Assembly: GCF_022321485.1 (NCBI RefSeq)
Contig: NZ_JAKOGG010000004.1
Location: forward strand, 114,156 to 178,155
DNA: 64,000 nt
Direction of reading: 5' to 3'
Source: Shewanella electrica
GTDB taxonomy: Bacteria; Pseudomonadota; Gammaproteobacteria; Enterobacterales; Shewanellaceae
Positions 26,295-36,060 of this stretch are shown here, one piece after another (the stretch's first letter is position 1; every line of letters starts with the position of its first letter). Below the pieces are notes generated by a model. The model was not told the origin of the DNA, did not search any database, and saw nothing but the letters and a program-made list of their open reading frames with translations. The translations under genes were made by a program, and so were the position numbers.

Positions 26295-27889
26295 TGCAGC
26301 AATCGCCTAAAGCGCGTGAAGTTTTGATGTTGGCGGCAGAAAATGCCGCCTTAAAAGGTGGCAAAGTGGGTGGCATGGCGGATGTGATTCGGGATCTCCC
26401 CGCCGCCTTAGCCAAGCAAGGAGTAACCGCGCATATCATCATGCCGGATTACGGTTTTCTCGCCAGAGAGCAGCAAGCCGAGTTTATGTGTGAGTTTCCA
26501 GTGCATTTTGACAGTGGCCACTTTCTGATCAAAATGTTCCGTTTACCTAACCCGCTGCAACCGCTGGCGTGGATTTATCTGTTAGCCCATCAGCAGTTTA
26601 TTTCACCCGGTCACGGCATCTACACCCAAGATGCCGCTGGTCGGCCATTTGCTACCGATGCTGGCAAGTTCGCGCTGTTTTGTACGGCGGTTGCCACGGC
26701 GTTATGCGGTGGCTTATTGCCGTTGCCTGAGCGGTTACATCTGCACGATTGGCATTGCGGTTTTTTTACCATGCTGCGCCATTACATGCAGGAGTACGCC
26801 ACGCTTAAACAGATCCCGGTGATCCTCACCATCCACAATCTCGCCATGCAAGGTATTCGCCCCTTGCACGGCGATATTTCTTCGCTAGAAGCGTGGTTTC
26901 CAGAACTCTCAAAAAAGACGCCGCATCAGTTAGCTAACATTATTGATCCGCGTTATCCCGAATGTGTTAACCCACTCAGAGCGGCGATTAACCTGTCGGA
27001 TTCGGTGCATCTGGTGTCGCCCGGTTACGCTGAAGAGGTACTGCAACCATCGCAACATGAGCAGGGTTTTTTCGGCGGTGAAGGGTTGGAGTATGACCTG
27101 CAGCAAGTGCAGCGCCGTGGCAAGCTGTACGGCATTCTTAATGGCTGTGAATATCCGCCATTGCGCGAAGACTCGCCCAGTCGTGATGAGTTAAAGCGTC
27201 AACTGGTGTCGTTAGCCAACGAGGCTTTGTTGTACAAATTGGGTTTTAGCGAAAACGTGCATCCATCAGAGTTGATTGCGCAAATTCGTTTGTTCCAACA
27301 AGGACGGCCGAAAGCATTTTTGCTGACGTCTGTCGGTCGCTTAACCGATCAAAAGATGTTGCTGCTACGTCAGCCATGGCAAGGCAAAATTGTGCTCGAC
27401 GGCATTTTAGCGCGGTTAAAAGCGTGGAACCCCAAGGCCCGCTTTTGGTTGTTGGGCAGCGGCGATGATGCCATTGCGCGCCAGTTCAGTGAGGTGGCGG
27501 CGAGGCACGATAACTTCCTATTTGTGAATGGCTATCACGAAGAGTTATCTGACGCGCTGTACGCTTGCGGCGATCTATTTTTAATGCCGAGTTCGTTTGA
27601 GCCTTGTGGTATCAGCCAGATGTTGGCGCTGCGCGGGGCGCAACCTTGTTTAGTGCATAGCATCGGCGGTCTGCGCGATACCGTGGTGGACGGTAAAAAT
27701 GGCTTTAGCTTTAGTGGTGATAACCTACAAGAACAAGCCAATGAACTGCTGAACACCTTAGATCGCGCACTGGCGTTATATGGTAGTGAGCCGTGGCTGG
27801 TGATGGTGAAAAATGCGGTGAGTTGTCGCTTTGATTGGCAAACCAGTGCGAAACGTTATGTCACTGAGCTTTACGGCATGGTTGAATAA
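26294..27889 (+). CDS. glgA: Glycogen synthase
   Basis: This GT5 enzyme extends alpha-1,4-glucan from ADP-glucose. The 531-residue protein has the N-terminal ADP-glucose motif KVGGMADV at 24-31 (a Met in place of the usual Leu in KxGGL), LHDWHCG in the first Rossmann domain, and FEPCGISQMLALRG with SIGGLRDTV in the second. It is about 50 residues longer than the E. coli enzyme. The start overlaps the glgC stop by one base. It is the last biosynthetic gene of the cluster. No terminator separates it from the regulator gene 68 bases downstream. Confidence 0.95.
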   Translation: MQQSPKAREVLMLAAENAALKGGKVGGMADVIRDLPAALAKQGVTAHIIMPDYGFLAREQQAEFMCEFPVHFDSGHFLIKMFRLPNPLQPLAWIYLLAHQQFISPGHGIYTQDAAGRPFATDAGKFALFCTAVATALCGGLLPLPERLHLHDWHCGFFTMLRHYMQEYATLKQIPVILTIHNLAMQGIRPLHGDISSLEAWFPELSKKTPHQLANIIDPRYPECVNPLRAAINLSDSVHLVSPGYAEEVLQPSQHEQGFFGGEGLEYDLQQVQRRGKLYGILNGCEYPPLREDSPSRDELKRQLVSLANEALLYKLGFSENVHPSELIAQIRLFQQGRPKAFLLTSVGRLTDQKMLLLRQPWQGKIVLDGILARLKAWNPKARFWLLGSGDDAIARQFSEVAARHDNFLFVNGYHEELSDALYACGDLFLMPSSFEPCGISQMLALRGAQPCLVHSIGGLRDTVVDGKNGFSFSGDNLQEQANELLNTLDRALALYGSEPWLVMVKNAVSCRFDWQTSAKRYVTELYGMVE

Positions 27890-27957
27890 CATCATACGAT
27901 TCAATGCTATGCTAAACTGAAGTATTCCTCCTTAAACTTTCAGTTAGTGAGCCACCA

Positions 27958-30900
27958 ATGACACAAGGGATCTTGTTGGCACTTGTCCAAAACGCCGCAT
28001 TGTTATTGGTGCTCGCTATTGTCTATGAAGCGGTTCCGCTACGAAAATCCCGTCAATATAAACTGGCATGGCGCGTACTTGCTGGTGCGTTAATCGGCGG
28101 TCTCGCCATGGCGATGATGCTCACGCCGTGGAACGTACAACCCGGTATTATCTATGATGCCCGCAGCATTTTGCTGTGCATGACTGGCTTGTTTTTTGGT
28201 GTTATTCCCACGGTTGTTGCTGCGGTTATTGCCACCTTGTATCGGCTGTATTTAGGTGGTCTAGGCATGTGGATCGGCGTGATGGTGATTTGGTCCGCCG
28301 CCTTGTTTGGGCTAGGCTGGCGCTTTTGGCGACACTGGCGCCAAGTACCATTGCAGGATATTTCTGTTGCCGAAATGCTGCTGGTGTCTTTTGCGGTACA
28401 AGTGCCGATTATTCTATGTAATTTGATACTGCCGCTCGAACTCGCCATGAATGTAATGTTCGATTTGGCGGTGCCATTTTTTACACTCTTTCCGTTAGCG
28501 AATGCGGGGCTGGGCTATCTACTCGCGCAGCGCTTGCAGCATGAGCAAGACCAACGCATCAAGTTACAAGATGACTTTCTGTTCCGTTCCCAATTTGATA
28601 GCGGCAATATCGGCATTTCTATTGCTTCGGTCGATATGCATTGGCTAAAAGTTAACCCCAGCTTATGCAAGATCCTCGGGTATCGTGAAGCGGAACTGCT
28701 GCAAATGACATGGGCCGAATTGACCCACCCGGAAGATCTCGCTACCGATTTACAGCACTATCACCAGATGATGTGCGGCACTATTGATGGCTATGAGTTA
28801 GAAAAACGTTTTATCCATAAAAATGGTGACGCTGTGTACTGCAAAATTACCGTGTCCTGTAAGCGCGTGCATGGCGCAGTGCAGTTGGTGATTGCTGGGT
28901 ATATCAATGTGACCGACGCTAAGCTGGCCGAACAGCAGCTCAAAAACAGCTACCAACAATTAGAACTGGTATTAGCTAGCTCTGGGCAAGGCTATTGGGT
29001 GTGGGATATCCCCACCGATAAACTGATGTTAGATGCGCGTTCTGCTGAGATGTTGGGTTGCTCGGAGCAAGCCTTGGCAGAGGGCGGGCGGCAACTTTGG
29101 TATAGCGCGATTGAGCGCGCAGATCTGCCCCATGTACTCGCTGAGCTGGAGCGCCATTTTGCTGGTGACAGCGCCAGTTTCCACTGTGAATATCGCTTTA
29201 ACCGACTCGATGGCGTGCAACGTTGGTTTCGAGTACATGGCAAGGTGATCGAGCGCAATGAGCAAGGCTCGGCAATCAAAATGTGCGGTGTACATGAAGA
29301 TATTACTGAGCATAAGCAGCGGGAAAGCTCGTTAAAACTGGCGGCTTCGGTATACAAAAATAGCACGGAAGCAATGGCGGTGGTGAACGACAAGGGCCGC
29401 ATCATTACCATCAATCCGGCGTTTAGTCAGATCACGGGGTATCGTGAAACCGATATTTTGGGGCACAGTATTCGGCTGTTGCGTAGCGTGCAACATGCGG
29501 CTATCGATTATCGGCATATCCGCGCGGAGCTGAAGCGGGAGAAATGTTGGCAGGGCGAACTGTGGCTCAAGTGCCGCAACAACCGTGAAATTGTCGTCTG
29601 GCTGTCAATCAATTTACTCGCCGATGATGGGGCTCAGGCGCACCGCTGGGTGATGTTGTTCTCTGATATCACTGAGAAGAAAAACACTGAGCAGGTCATT
29701 TGGCAGCAGGCCAATTACGACCCACTTACTGGTCTGCCTAATCGGCGCATGTTCATTGAACAGCTAAATCAGGAGATCCGCCAAGCGCAGCGGCGCCATG
29801 CGAAATTTGCGCTGCTGTTTTTGGACCTAGATTTCTTCAAAGAGGTTAACGATACATTGGGCCATGATATGGGCGATCTGCTGCTGCGTGACACCGCCGA
29901 GCGGCTGCGCAGTTGTGTGCGTGAAACTGACTTTGTCGCGCGTCTTGGCGGTGACGAATTTACCTTGCTGTTACTCAATGCGCAAAGTAGCAAAGATGTG
30001 GAGCGCGTGGCACAACAGATTTTGAAACGCCTCGCTGAACCATTCCAGTTAGGTGAAGAAAATGCCTATATCAGCGGTAGCATCGGCATCACTATGTTTC
30101 CTGATGATGGCCACAATGAAGAGCTATTGCTGAAACATGCCGACCAAGCAATGTATGCCGCCAAATCTCAAGGACGTAACCGTTTCAATTACTTTACCTC
30201 GTCGATGCAGTTGCAAGCCAAGTACCGCATGAAGTTAATTCAGGATTTGCGTGCTGCGGTACAAGCGGACAGTTTTGAATTGTGCTATCAACCGATCGTT
30301 AATCTCACCACTAATCAGGTCGACAAAGTGGAAGGTCTACTGCGCTGGTCAACGGCCGAACGTGGCCCCGTATCGCCGGCGGAGTTTATTCCTGTGGCAG
30401 AAGATACTGGCATGATCCTCGATATTGGCGACTGGGTATTTCGCCAAGCGGTAGATCAATGCGCTCGCTGGCAACAGCGCTATCAGATCGATATGCAGAT
30501 CAGCATTAACAAATCGCCGATCCAGTTTCGCGATGAGGGCGCCCGCTTTGAACAGTGGCTGGATTACCTCAAGCAAAAATCGGTGGCGGGATGTTGTATC
30601 TGTATCGAAATCACCGAAGGCTTGCTGCTGGAGGCCAATGAAACTATCTCTAACAAGCTACTTACTTATCGCGATATTGGTATTCAAGTATCACTGGATG
30701 ATTTTGGCACTGGCTATTCATCACTGGCGTATTTGAAACGGTTTGATATTGATTACCTGAAAATTGACCGCTCCTTTACCAACCAAATCGACGTGGACGA
30801 AAACAACGTCACTCTCTGCGAAGCCATCATAGTGATGGCGCATAAATTGGGGATCAAAGTGATTGCGGAAGGGGTCGAGAATGCCGAGCAAGCGGCGATT

Positions 30901-31014
30901 CTCCAACGCATGGGTTGCGATTATGCGCAAGGCTATTTTTACTCACAAGCGGTGACGGCTAGCCAGTTTGAGCAGCAGTATCTACACCGTAACAGCAGCA
31001 TCTCCTCGTCATAG
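27958..31014 (+). CDS. Membrane PAS-GGDEF-EAL c-di-GMP enzyme
   Basis: The 1018-residue protein starts with a multi-helix membrane domain of the 5TMR-LYT type (about 1-200), followed by about three PAS domains (215-560), GGDEF (about 570-740) and EAL (about 755-1010). The cyclase half looks active: LDLDFFK metal site, GGDEF at 664-668 and an RETD inhibitory I-site five residues before it. The phosphodiesterase half reads EGL (792-794) instead of EAL, but the metal-binding Glu, the DDFGTG pair, the KID lysine and the other Glu/Asn residues are present. It lies 68 bases after glgA and may be read from the same message, tying glycogen to c-di-GMP level. Confidence 0.93.
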   Translation: MTQGILLALVQNAALLLVLAIVYEAVPLRKSRQYKLAWRVLAGALIGGLAMAMMLTPWNVQPGIIYDARSILLCMTGLFFGVIPTVVAAVIATLYRLYLGGLGMWIGVMVIWSAALFGLGWRFWRHWRQVPLQDISVAEMLLVSFAVQVPIILCNLILPLELAMNVMFDLAVPFFTLFPLANAGLGYLLAQRLQHEQDQRIKLQDDFLFRSQFDSGNIGISIASVDMHWLKVNPSLCKILGYREAELLQMTWAELTHPEDLATDLQHYHQMMCGTIDGYELEKRFIHKNGDAVYCKITVSCKRVHGAVQLVIAGYINVTDAKLAEQQLKNSYQQLELVLASSGQGYWVWDIPTDKLMLDARSAEMLGCSEQALAEGGRQLWYSAIERADLPHVLAELERHFAGDSASFHCEYRFNRLDGVQRWFRVHGKVIERNEQGSAIKMCGVHEDITEHKQRESSLKLAASVYKNSTEAMAVVNDKGRIITINPAFSQITGYRETDILGHSIRLLRSVQHAAIDYRHIRAELKREKCWQGELWLKCRNNREIVVWLSINLLADDGAQAHRWVMLFSDITEKKNTEQVIWQQANYDPLTGLPNRRMFIEQLNQEIRQAQRRHAKFALLFLDLDFFKEVNDTLGHDMGDLLLRDTAERLRSCVRETDFVARLGGDEFTLLLLNAQSSKDVERVAQQILKRLAEPFQLGEENAYISGSIGITMFPDDGHNEELLLKHADQAMYAAKSQGRNRFNYFTSSMQLQAKYRMKLIQDLRAAVQADSFELCYQPIVNLTTNQVDKVEGLLRWSTAERGPVSPAEFIPVAEDTGMILDIGDWVFRQAVDQCARWQQRYQIDMQISINKSPIQFRDEGARFEQWLDYLKQKSVAGCCICIEITEGLLLEANETISNKLLTYRDIGIQVSLDDFGTGYSSLAYLKRFDIDYLKIDRSFTNQIDVDENNVTLCEAIIVMAHKLGIKVIAEGVENAEQAAILQRMGCDYAQGYFYSQAVTASQFEQQYLHRNSSISSS

Positions 31015-31188
31015 TTAATGCAAGTGAATAGGTAGCGGCGGTGGCTTGCGCACAATATTAGCATCCGGTAAATCTTGGTATATCATCGCTGCGGCCTCCG
31101 CGAGGTTTTCAGCATAAAACCCGCCACAGCAATGCTCTTGCGATGAAATCAGGTTACACTTGCGCCTGCTTAAATTGAGGGGCGCATT

Positions 31189-32214
31189 ATGATTCAAGCC
31201 AATATTCCTACCCATGTGATCACCGGTTTTCTCGGTGCCGGCAAAACCACGTTTATTCAAGCGTTATTACAGGCAAAACCCACTAACGAAACGTGGGCGG
31301 TATTGGTTAATGAGTTTGGCGAAATAGGTATTGATGCCGAATTGCTGCCGCAAACCGAGGGCATAGTGATCCGCGAAGTTGCTGGCGGTTGTTTGTGCTG
31401 CGCCGCGGGTGTGCCGTTACAAGTTGCAGTGACACAACTTGTTGCTAAGGCCAAACCGCAGCGGCTGTTGATTGAACCAACTGGCTTAGGTCACCCGCAA
31501 CAGATTTTACGCTTGTTAAGTTCAGCGCAATTTGCCCATATTTTATCGCTGCGTGGCAGTTGTTGTGTGCTTGACCCACGCAAGCTAGCGGATGCCAAGT
31601 ACCTTGAACACGATACCTTTTTACAGCAACTGCACAGCAGTGATCTGTTGCTGCTGTCTAAAGCCGATTTGTGGCGTGACGCGGTCAACCTGCCCGAGTT
31701 ACTCGCCAAGCTGCCTGTTGCCGTGCAGCAAAAACCACAGTTTCACTGGTCTCGTGGTGATGCCATTCCTGCGGCCTTAATGACCGCCATGGCGCAGCCG
31801 CGTGCCGTAGCAAGTCGTCCAAACATGATGTCAGCGGCCAACGGCTTGCTACAACCGCCGCTAAGTGATGAGGCGGTGTTGCCTGAGGATGAGTATGACG
31901 CGCAAGGCATTATCTTTAAGCAGCAACACAGCGACGGTTATTACAGCTATGGTTGGCGCTTTGATGCCAATTGGGTGTTTGCATGTGATGCACTATTTGC
32001 GTGGTTGGCGTCGGTCAATAGCGAGCGCCTCAAAGCGGTAATGATCACCGATGAAGGTATTGCCGCTATCAATCGCCTCGGGCAAGAGCAAACGGTCACT
32101 GAATTAGATGATGCGATGGAATCCCGCATCGAATTTATCTCACAGACCGCCCTAGATGCTGATGCATTGCAGCACGCATTGGGCCTGTGCCGTTGGCAGG
32201 AAGATTACCGCTGA
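31189..32214 (+). CDS. COG0523 (CobW/YjiA-like) metal-chaperone GTPase
   Basis: The 341-residue G3E GTPase has Walker A GFLGAGKTT at 13-21, the GGCLCC metal-binding motif with Cys68, Cys70 and Cys71, and SKADL as the guanine-specifying motif. A C-terminal CobW_C domain is expected after about residue 230. Members insert or buffer zinc or other metals, and some are zinc-starvation induced. I see no clear Zur box in front, so its regulation is open. GAGGGG lies about 8 bases before the ATG at 31189. A MATE exporter gene follows after 1 base, so they are one operon. Confidence 0.9.
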   Translation: MIQANIPTHVITGFLGAGKTTFIQALLQAKPTNETWAVLVNEFGEIGIDAELLPQTEGIVIREVAGGCLCCAAGVPLQVAVTQLVAKAKPQRLLIEPTGLGHPQQILRLLSSAQFAHILSLRGSCCVLDPRKLADAKYLEHDTFLQQLHSSDLLLLSKADLWRDAVNLPELLAKLPVAVQQKPQFHWSRGDAIPAALMTAMAQPRAVASRPNMMSAANGLLQPPLSDEAVLPEDEYDAQGIIFKQQHSDGYYSYGWRFDANWVFACDALFAWLASVNSERLKAVMITDEGIAAINRLGQEQTVTELDDAMESRIEFISQTALDADALQHALGLCRWQEDYR

Positions 32215-32215
32215 T

Positions 32216-33562
32216 ATGAGTCACACATCCCACGCTGTTGATATGGCGCAGCAGCCAATTGGCAAACTGTTTTGGCGTTACGCCGTGCCGACCATTGTCT
32301 CTATGTTAGCCACTGGCGTGTATGTCACCGTCGATGGCATGTTTATCGGCCATTTTCTGGGGGAGCAGGGGCTGGCGGCAATCACGCTGGCTTATCCCGT
32401 CGGCGCAGTGATTTATGCCATTGGCGCGCTTATCGGCATGGGCGGCGCCGCGCTAGCGTCACTGCAACTGGGTAAAGGACAGCTGCAGGCCGCTAAGCAG
32501 ATTGTGGCGAATACCTTACTCCTCGGGCTGGTAGCAGGACTGTTAGTTGCGGTGCTGGGTATTAGCTTACGAGAACCGGTGCTGCGGTTGCTGGGCGTGA
32601 GCGGCGATATTCTCAACTATGCCAAAACTTATCTGTTTTGGTATTTCCTGTGTGGTGTGCTGCCGATTCTGTCGATGTCATTCTCCGCCATGCTACGCAA
32701 TGATGGCTTTCCCGGCCGCGTGACGTGGATTCAGATTGGCTGTGGCGTACTCAATATCGTGCTCGATTGGCTGTTGATTGTGGTCATTCCGCTGGAGTTT
32801 GCCGGGGTGGCGATTGCCACGATGTTGTGCCAAGGCGTGGCGGCATGGTTGTGTTTACGGCATTTCTTTAGTGAGAAAACGCAATTACGACTGACTCGCG
32901 CCCAGCTCAAATTTAGCTGGTTGTGGGTCAAGTCGATTTTACGCTTGGGCTTGCCGAGCATGATGATGAGCTTGTATTTGTCGGTAGTATTGACGCTGCA
33001 TAACATCGCTTTTTTATGGCAGGGCGAGCCCATTCACATTGCCGCCTATGGTGTGGTGAGTTACACCGAGGCGATGTTCTACCTGATTTTTGAAGGCATC
33101 GCTCTCGGCGCACAACCGATTATGAGTTTTAATGCTGGTGCAGGGCTGATGCAGCGCGTACGGCAGATTGCATTGTTGGCTTTTGGCGTGACAGCGACGA
33201 TTGCGCTGTTAGGCATGTTGTTGATCTACAGCAAACCCGAGTGGATGGTGTATCTGTTTGCTGGTGATAACCCCACGTTGGCACCGTACGCCATCGAGGG
33301 GCTGTATCTCTACTTTTGGGGCTTAGCCTTTGAAGGCTTACTGTTGGTGGGCGCGAGTTTATTTCAGGCGATGGATCGACCGAAAGAAGCCAACATGCTT
33401 ACGGGCAGCAAGCTGGTGTTGATTGGCATCTTAATCTTCTCGCTCGGCAAGTTATTTGGCGTGACTGGCGTATGGTTGGCGATGTCCTGTTGCAGCAGTG
33501 TGTTAGTCATCTGGATGCTGCGGCGTTTTATCAGGCTTAATCGGCGCCTGTTGGCAAGCTAG
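32216..33562 (+). CDS. MATE-family multidrug/cation efflux transporter
   Basis: The 448-residue integral membrane protein has about 12 hydrophobic segments in two similar halves, as in NorM-type Na+ or H+ coupled exporters. The GVYVTVDGMFIGHFLGEQGL region in helix 1-2 is typical. The start is the ATG at 32216, one base after the stop of the GTPase gene, with AGGAAG 13-18 bases upstream; the in-frame reading from 32156 lies inside that gene. Its substrate is unknown. Pairing with a metal-chaperone GTPase is unusual and may be fortuitous. Confidence 0.9.
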   Translation: MSHTSHAVDMAQQPIGKLFWRYAVPTIVSMLATGVYVTVDGMFIGHFLGEQGLAAITLAYPVGAVIYAIGALIGMGGAALASLQLGKGQLQAAKQIVANTLLLGLVAGLLVAVLGISLREPVLRLLGVSGDILNYAKTYLFWYFLCGVLPILSMSFSAMLRNDGFPGRVTWIQIGCGVLNIVLDWLLIVVIPLEFAGVAIATMLCQGVAAWLCLRHFFSEKTQLRLTRAQLKFSWLWVKSILRLGLPSMMMSLYLSVVLTLHNIAFLWQGEPIHIAAYGVVSYTEAMFYLIFEGIALGAQPIMSFNAGAGLMQRVRQIALLAFGVTATIALLGMLLIYSKPEWMVYLFAGDNPTLAPYAIEGLYLYFWGLAFEGLLLVGASLFQAMDRPKEANMLTGSKLVLIGILIFSLGKLFGVTGVWLAMSCCSSVLVIWMLRRFIRLNRRLLAS

Positions 33563-33687
33563 CTGTCCAACTGATCATCTGTTCGTAGAATTAAATGTAG
33601 CTATCATGCTTATCTGATAGGTCATTCGACTAGCAAAATGTGATATAAGTAACATAATTTTTGAGTGATTCATGGGGTAAAAAAGTC

Positions 33688-34977
33688 GTGACCGCTAACA
33701 GAATCGTTATTGTCGGAGGTGGCGCTGGTGGCCTAGCGTTAGCCTCTAAACTTGGTCGTAAGCTTGGCTTGTCTGGCGAGGCGGAAATTTGTTTGGTTGA
33801 TAAAAGCCCAGTGCACATTTGGAAACCCAAATTACATGAGGTGGCGGTGGGGGTTATCGACCAATCGGTTGAAGGCTTGCTCTATCGCGACCATGGATTG
33901 AAAAATGGCTATCGCTTTTTACGTGGCGAGCTGGCGGGTTGCGATCCGCAAAACAAATCTATCACCCTGTCGAGTGTATTAAATGACGACGGTGAAGAGC
34001 TAATTGGTCAGCGTGAAATTGAATATGATTATTTAGTGCTGGCAATTGGTGGTATCTCCAACAGCTTTAATACGCCTGGGGCGGAAGAACACTGCATCTT
34101 CTTGGACAACTTGGAAAGCGCTAACCGTTTTCACCAGAAGTTGCTCGACGATCTGTTACTGCTGGACGAAACCAATGAAAAACTCAGCATCGGTATTGTC
34201 GGCGCTGGCGCGACTGGGGTTGAACTGGCGGCTGAGCTGCATCACGTGCTGGAGTCGGTGAAAGATTTTGGTTATCTCAATATCGATAAGTCGCACTTAG
34301 AGATCCATCTGATTGAGGCGGCACAAAAAATTCTGCCTGCGTTGCCGGATAAAGTCAGTGCGCGGGCACAAACCGTGTTAGACCATATCGGCGTGCGCCT
34401 GCATATTGGCGTGCAGGTAAAAGAAGTGGTTAAAGAGGGGTTTGTGACCCAAGATGGCGTGTTGATTGCCTCTGGCCTGAAAGTCTGGGCTGCTGGCGTT
34501 AAAGGCCCTGATGCTCTGGCACGATTAACCGAGTTGCCAATTAGCAAGCGTAACCAAGTGGAAGTGGATGCGTGTATGCGCGTGAAAGGCCAAGAACATA
34601 TCTACGCCATAGGCGATTGCGCCATGTTGATCCAAGATAGCGGTCGTCCAGTGCCACCACGGGCACAAGCAGCGTCGCAGATGGCAGAAACCTTGTATAA
34701 AAATCTGCTTAACCGATTGAAAGGAAAGGCGGAAAAACCATTTGTCTACCAAGATTATGGCTCTTTGGTATCACTAAGCCGCTTCTCCGCCGTGGGTAAC
34801 TTGATGGGCAACTTGCGGTCACGCTCGCTGTTTATTGAAGGTTACTTAGCCCGCATGATGTATATGTCGCTCTATCAGCGTCATTTAGCCAGCCTCTACG
34901 GCTGGTTCTCGGCGGCAATTTACAGCTTAGCGCAGCGGTTACTCAAGTGGCAGCGGCCTAAGTTGAAGCTGCATTAA
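33688..34977 (+). CDS. ndh: Type II NADH dehydrogenase (NDH-2)
   Basis: This non-proton-pumping NADH:quinone oxidoreductase sits on the inner face of the membrane. The ~429-residue flavoprotein has an N-terminal FAD site VGGGAGGLALASKLG, an NADH site VGAGATGVELAAELHH, and the C-terminal YAIGDCA flavin motif. The amphipathic C-terminal helix region with RLLKWQRPK would hold it on the membrane. I prefer GTG at 33688, with GGGG about 10 bases upstream, over an in-frame TTG at 33661; the fold begins only after the GTG. A terminator follows. Confidence 0.92.
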   Translation: MTANRIVIVGGGAGGLALASKLGRKLGLSGEAEICLVDKSPVHIWKPKLHEVAVGVIDQSVEGLLYRDHGLKNGYRFLRGELAGCDPQNKSITLSSVLNDDGEELIGQREIEYDYLVLAIGGISNSFNTPGAEEHCIFLDNLESANRFHQKLLDDLLLLDETNEKLSIGIVGAGATGVELAAELHHVLESVKDFGYLNIDKSHLEIHLIEAAQKILPALPDKVSARAQTVLDHIGVRLHIGVQVKEVVKEGFVTQDGVLIASGLKVWAAGVKGPDALARLTELPISKRNQVEVDACMRVKGQEHIYAIGDCAMLIQDSGRPVPPRAQAASQMAETLYKNLLNRLKGKAEKPFVYQDYGSLVSLSRFSAVGNLMGNLRSRSLFIEGYLARMMYMSLYQRHLASLYGWFSAAIYSLAQRLLKWQRPKLKLH

Positions 34978-34984
34978 TACCGTG

Positions 34985-35010
34985 AAGGGGAGCATCAGTT
35001 CCCCTTTTTT
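34985..35010 (+). terminator. Rho-independent terminator of ndh
   Basis: A 7-bp stem (AAGGGGA at 34985-34991 with TCCCCTT at 35000-35006) is followed by a run of Ts to 35010, 8 bases after the ndh stop. The rest of the gap up to 35298 is the promoter region of the next gene, with a possible -10 TATAAC near 35218. Confidence 0.85.
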
Positions 35011-35298
35011 ATGGGCAAAGCACACCATCTCCCCTTGTTGACCTTGAGACGTGCGGTTTGCGCAACACCTCCTCGTTGGTGGTAATAAACATCGGTTAAG
35101 GTCAATCTGTCGCAGTGTTTGCTTAAAAAAACTGCAGTTGACGAATAAATGACAATCTGGTGTCTGGTTAATCACAGTTGTTACGGTTTTGTATTTTTAT
35201 TCGTGAATGAAACAGGGTATAACTACGGGCAAGGGAAAAGCGCTTCCTGATTTTTGATGACATAAAACTTAGAGAAAAAAGCCCTCAAGGAGCTTGAA

Positions 35299-36000
35299 AT
35301 GACCCAAGCAATTGCATTGTTAGATCCAGCAAAACATGCCGATCTTAAATTTAAGAAACCTTCTTTTGAGCATGTGGCTGATCAGCATTTGATGCCAGTG
35401 AGCCTGCACGAAGTAATGTACGCAGCCACCGATGTACCTGTCGTATTTGTTAAGTCCAACGAAGAAGCTAACGAGTTCCAAGCGGTGATGATGTTGGGCC
35501 TGAAGCCACAACAAAACCTGCGCGTAAAAGACGGCGAGTGGACCGGGACTTATGTACCTAACGTACTGCGTGATTATCCGCTGACCGTGGTGTTGGACCC
35601 TGAGCAAACTGACCGTGTATGGTTTGGTGTTCGTGAAGGTAGCGACCAACTGAGCAAGGAAGAAGGCGTGGCGCTGTTTGAAAACGGCGAAGAAACGCCA
35701 GCGCTGAAAGAGCGCCGCGAACAACTTCTGCGTCACTTCGAGCAAGATCAACAATCACGTAATGTGTTGAAATTCTTGGCTGAAAAAGAGCTGCTGATCC
35801 AACAAACACTGACCGTGGAAGTGAAAGGCGAAAAACGCAACATCAATGGTATTTTCCTGATCGATGAGCGTAAGCTGGCTGAGCTGAGCGATGAAGATTA
35901 TTTGGATCTGCGTAAGAAAGGCCTGTTAGGTCCGATCTACAGCCACCTGACTTCACTGAACCAAATCCCACGTTTGGTTCTGGCTGAAACTGCGCTGTAA
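35299..36000 (+). CDS. SapC-family protein
   Basis: The 233-residue soluble protein matches the SapC family (PF07277). Typical features are the N-terminal ...MPVSLHEVMYAATDVPVVFVK segment and the mid-protein YVPNVLRDYPL. It has no signal peptide. AAGGAGCTTGAA before the ATG at 35299 is a strong ribosome site, and the long upstream region suggests its own promoter. The family name comes from a Campylobacter surface-layer locus, but there is no S-layer gene here and the function is unknown. A strong terminator follows, so it is monocistronic. Confidence 0.85.
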   Translation: MTQAIALLDPAKHADLKFKKPSFEHVADQHLMPVSLHEVMYAATDVPVVFVKSNEEANEFQAVMMLGLKPQQNLRVKDGEWTGTYVPNVLRDYPLTVVLDPEQTDRVWFGVREGSDQLSKEEGVALFENGEETPALKERREQLLRHFEQDQQSRNVLKFLAEKELLIQQTLTVEVKGEKRNINGIFLIDERKLAELSDEDYLDLRKKGLLGPIYSHLTSLNQIPRLVLAETAL

Positions 36001-36018
36001 TTATTTATCGCAGTTTGC

Positions 36019-36045
36019 AAAAAGGCGGTATTTACCGCCTTTTTT
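36019..36045. terminator. Bidirectional terminator after the SapC gene
   Basis: AAAAAGGCGGTA (36019-36030) pairs with TACCGCCTTTTT (36033-36044), with A/T runs on both sides. It sits between the SapC gene and the convergent channel gene. Confidence 0.9.
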
Positions 36046-36060
36046 ACTGCCTGAGGCAGG

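Noticed and set aside
31015-31260. 81-residue minus-strand ORF overlapping the COG0523 gene start
   Set aside because: The last ~45 residues look protein-like, but the plausible starts lie inside the opposite gene and no ribosome site precedes them. I kept it out of the gene list as unproven.
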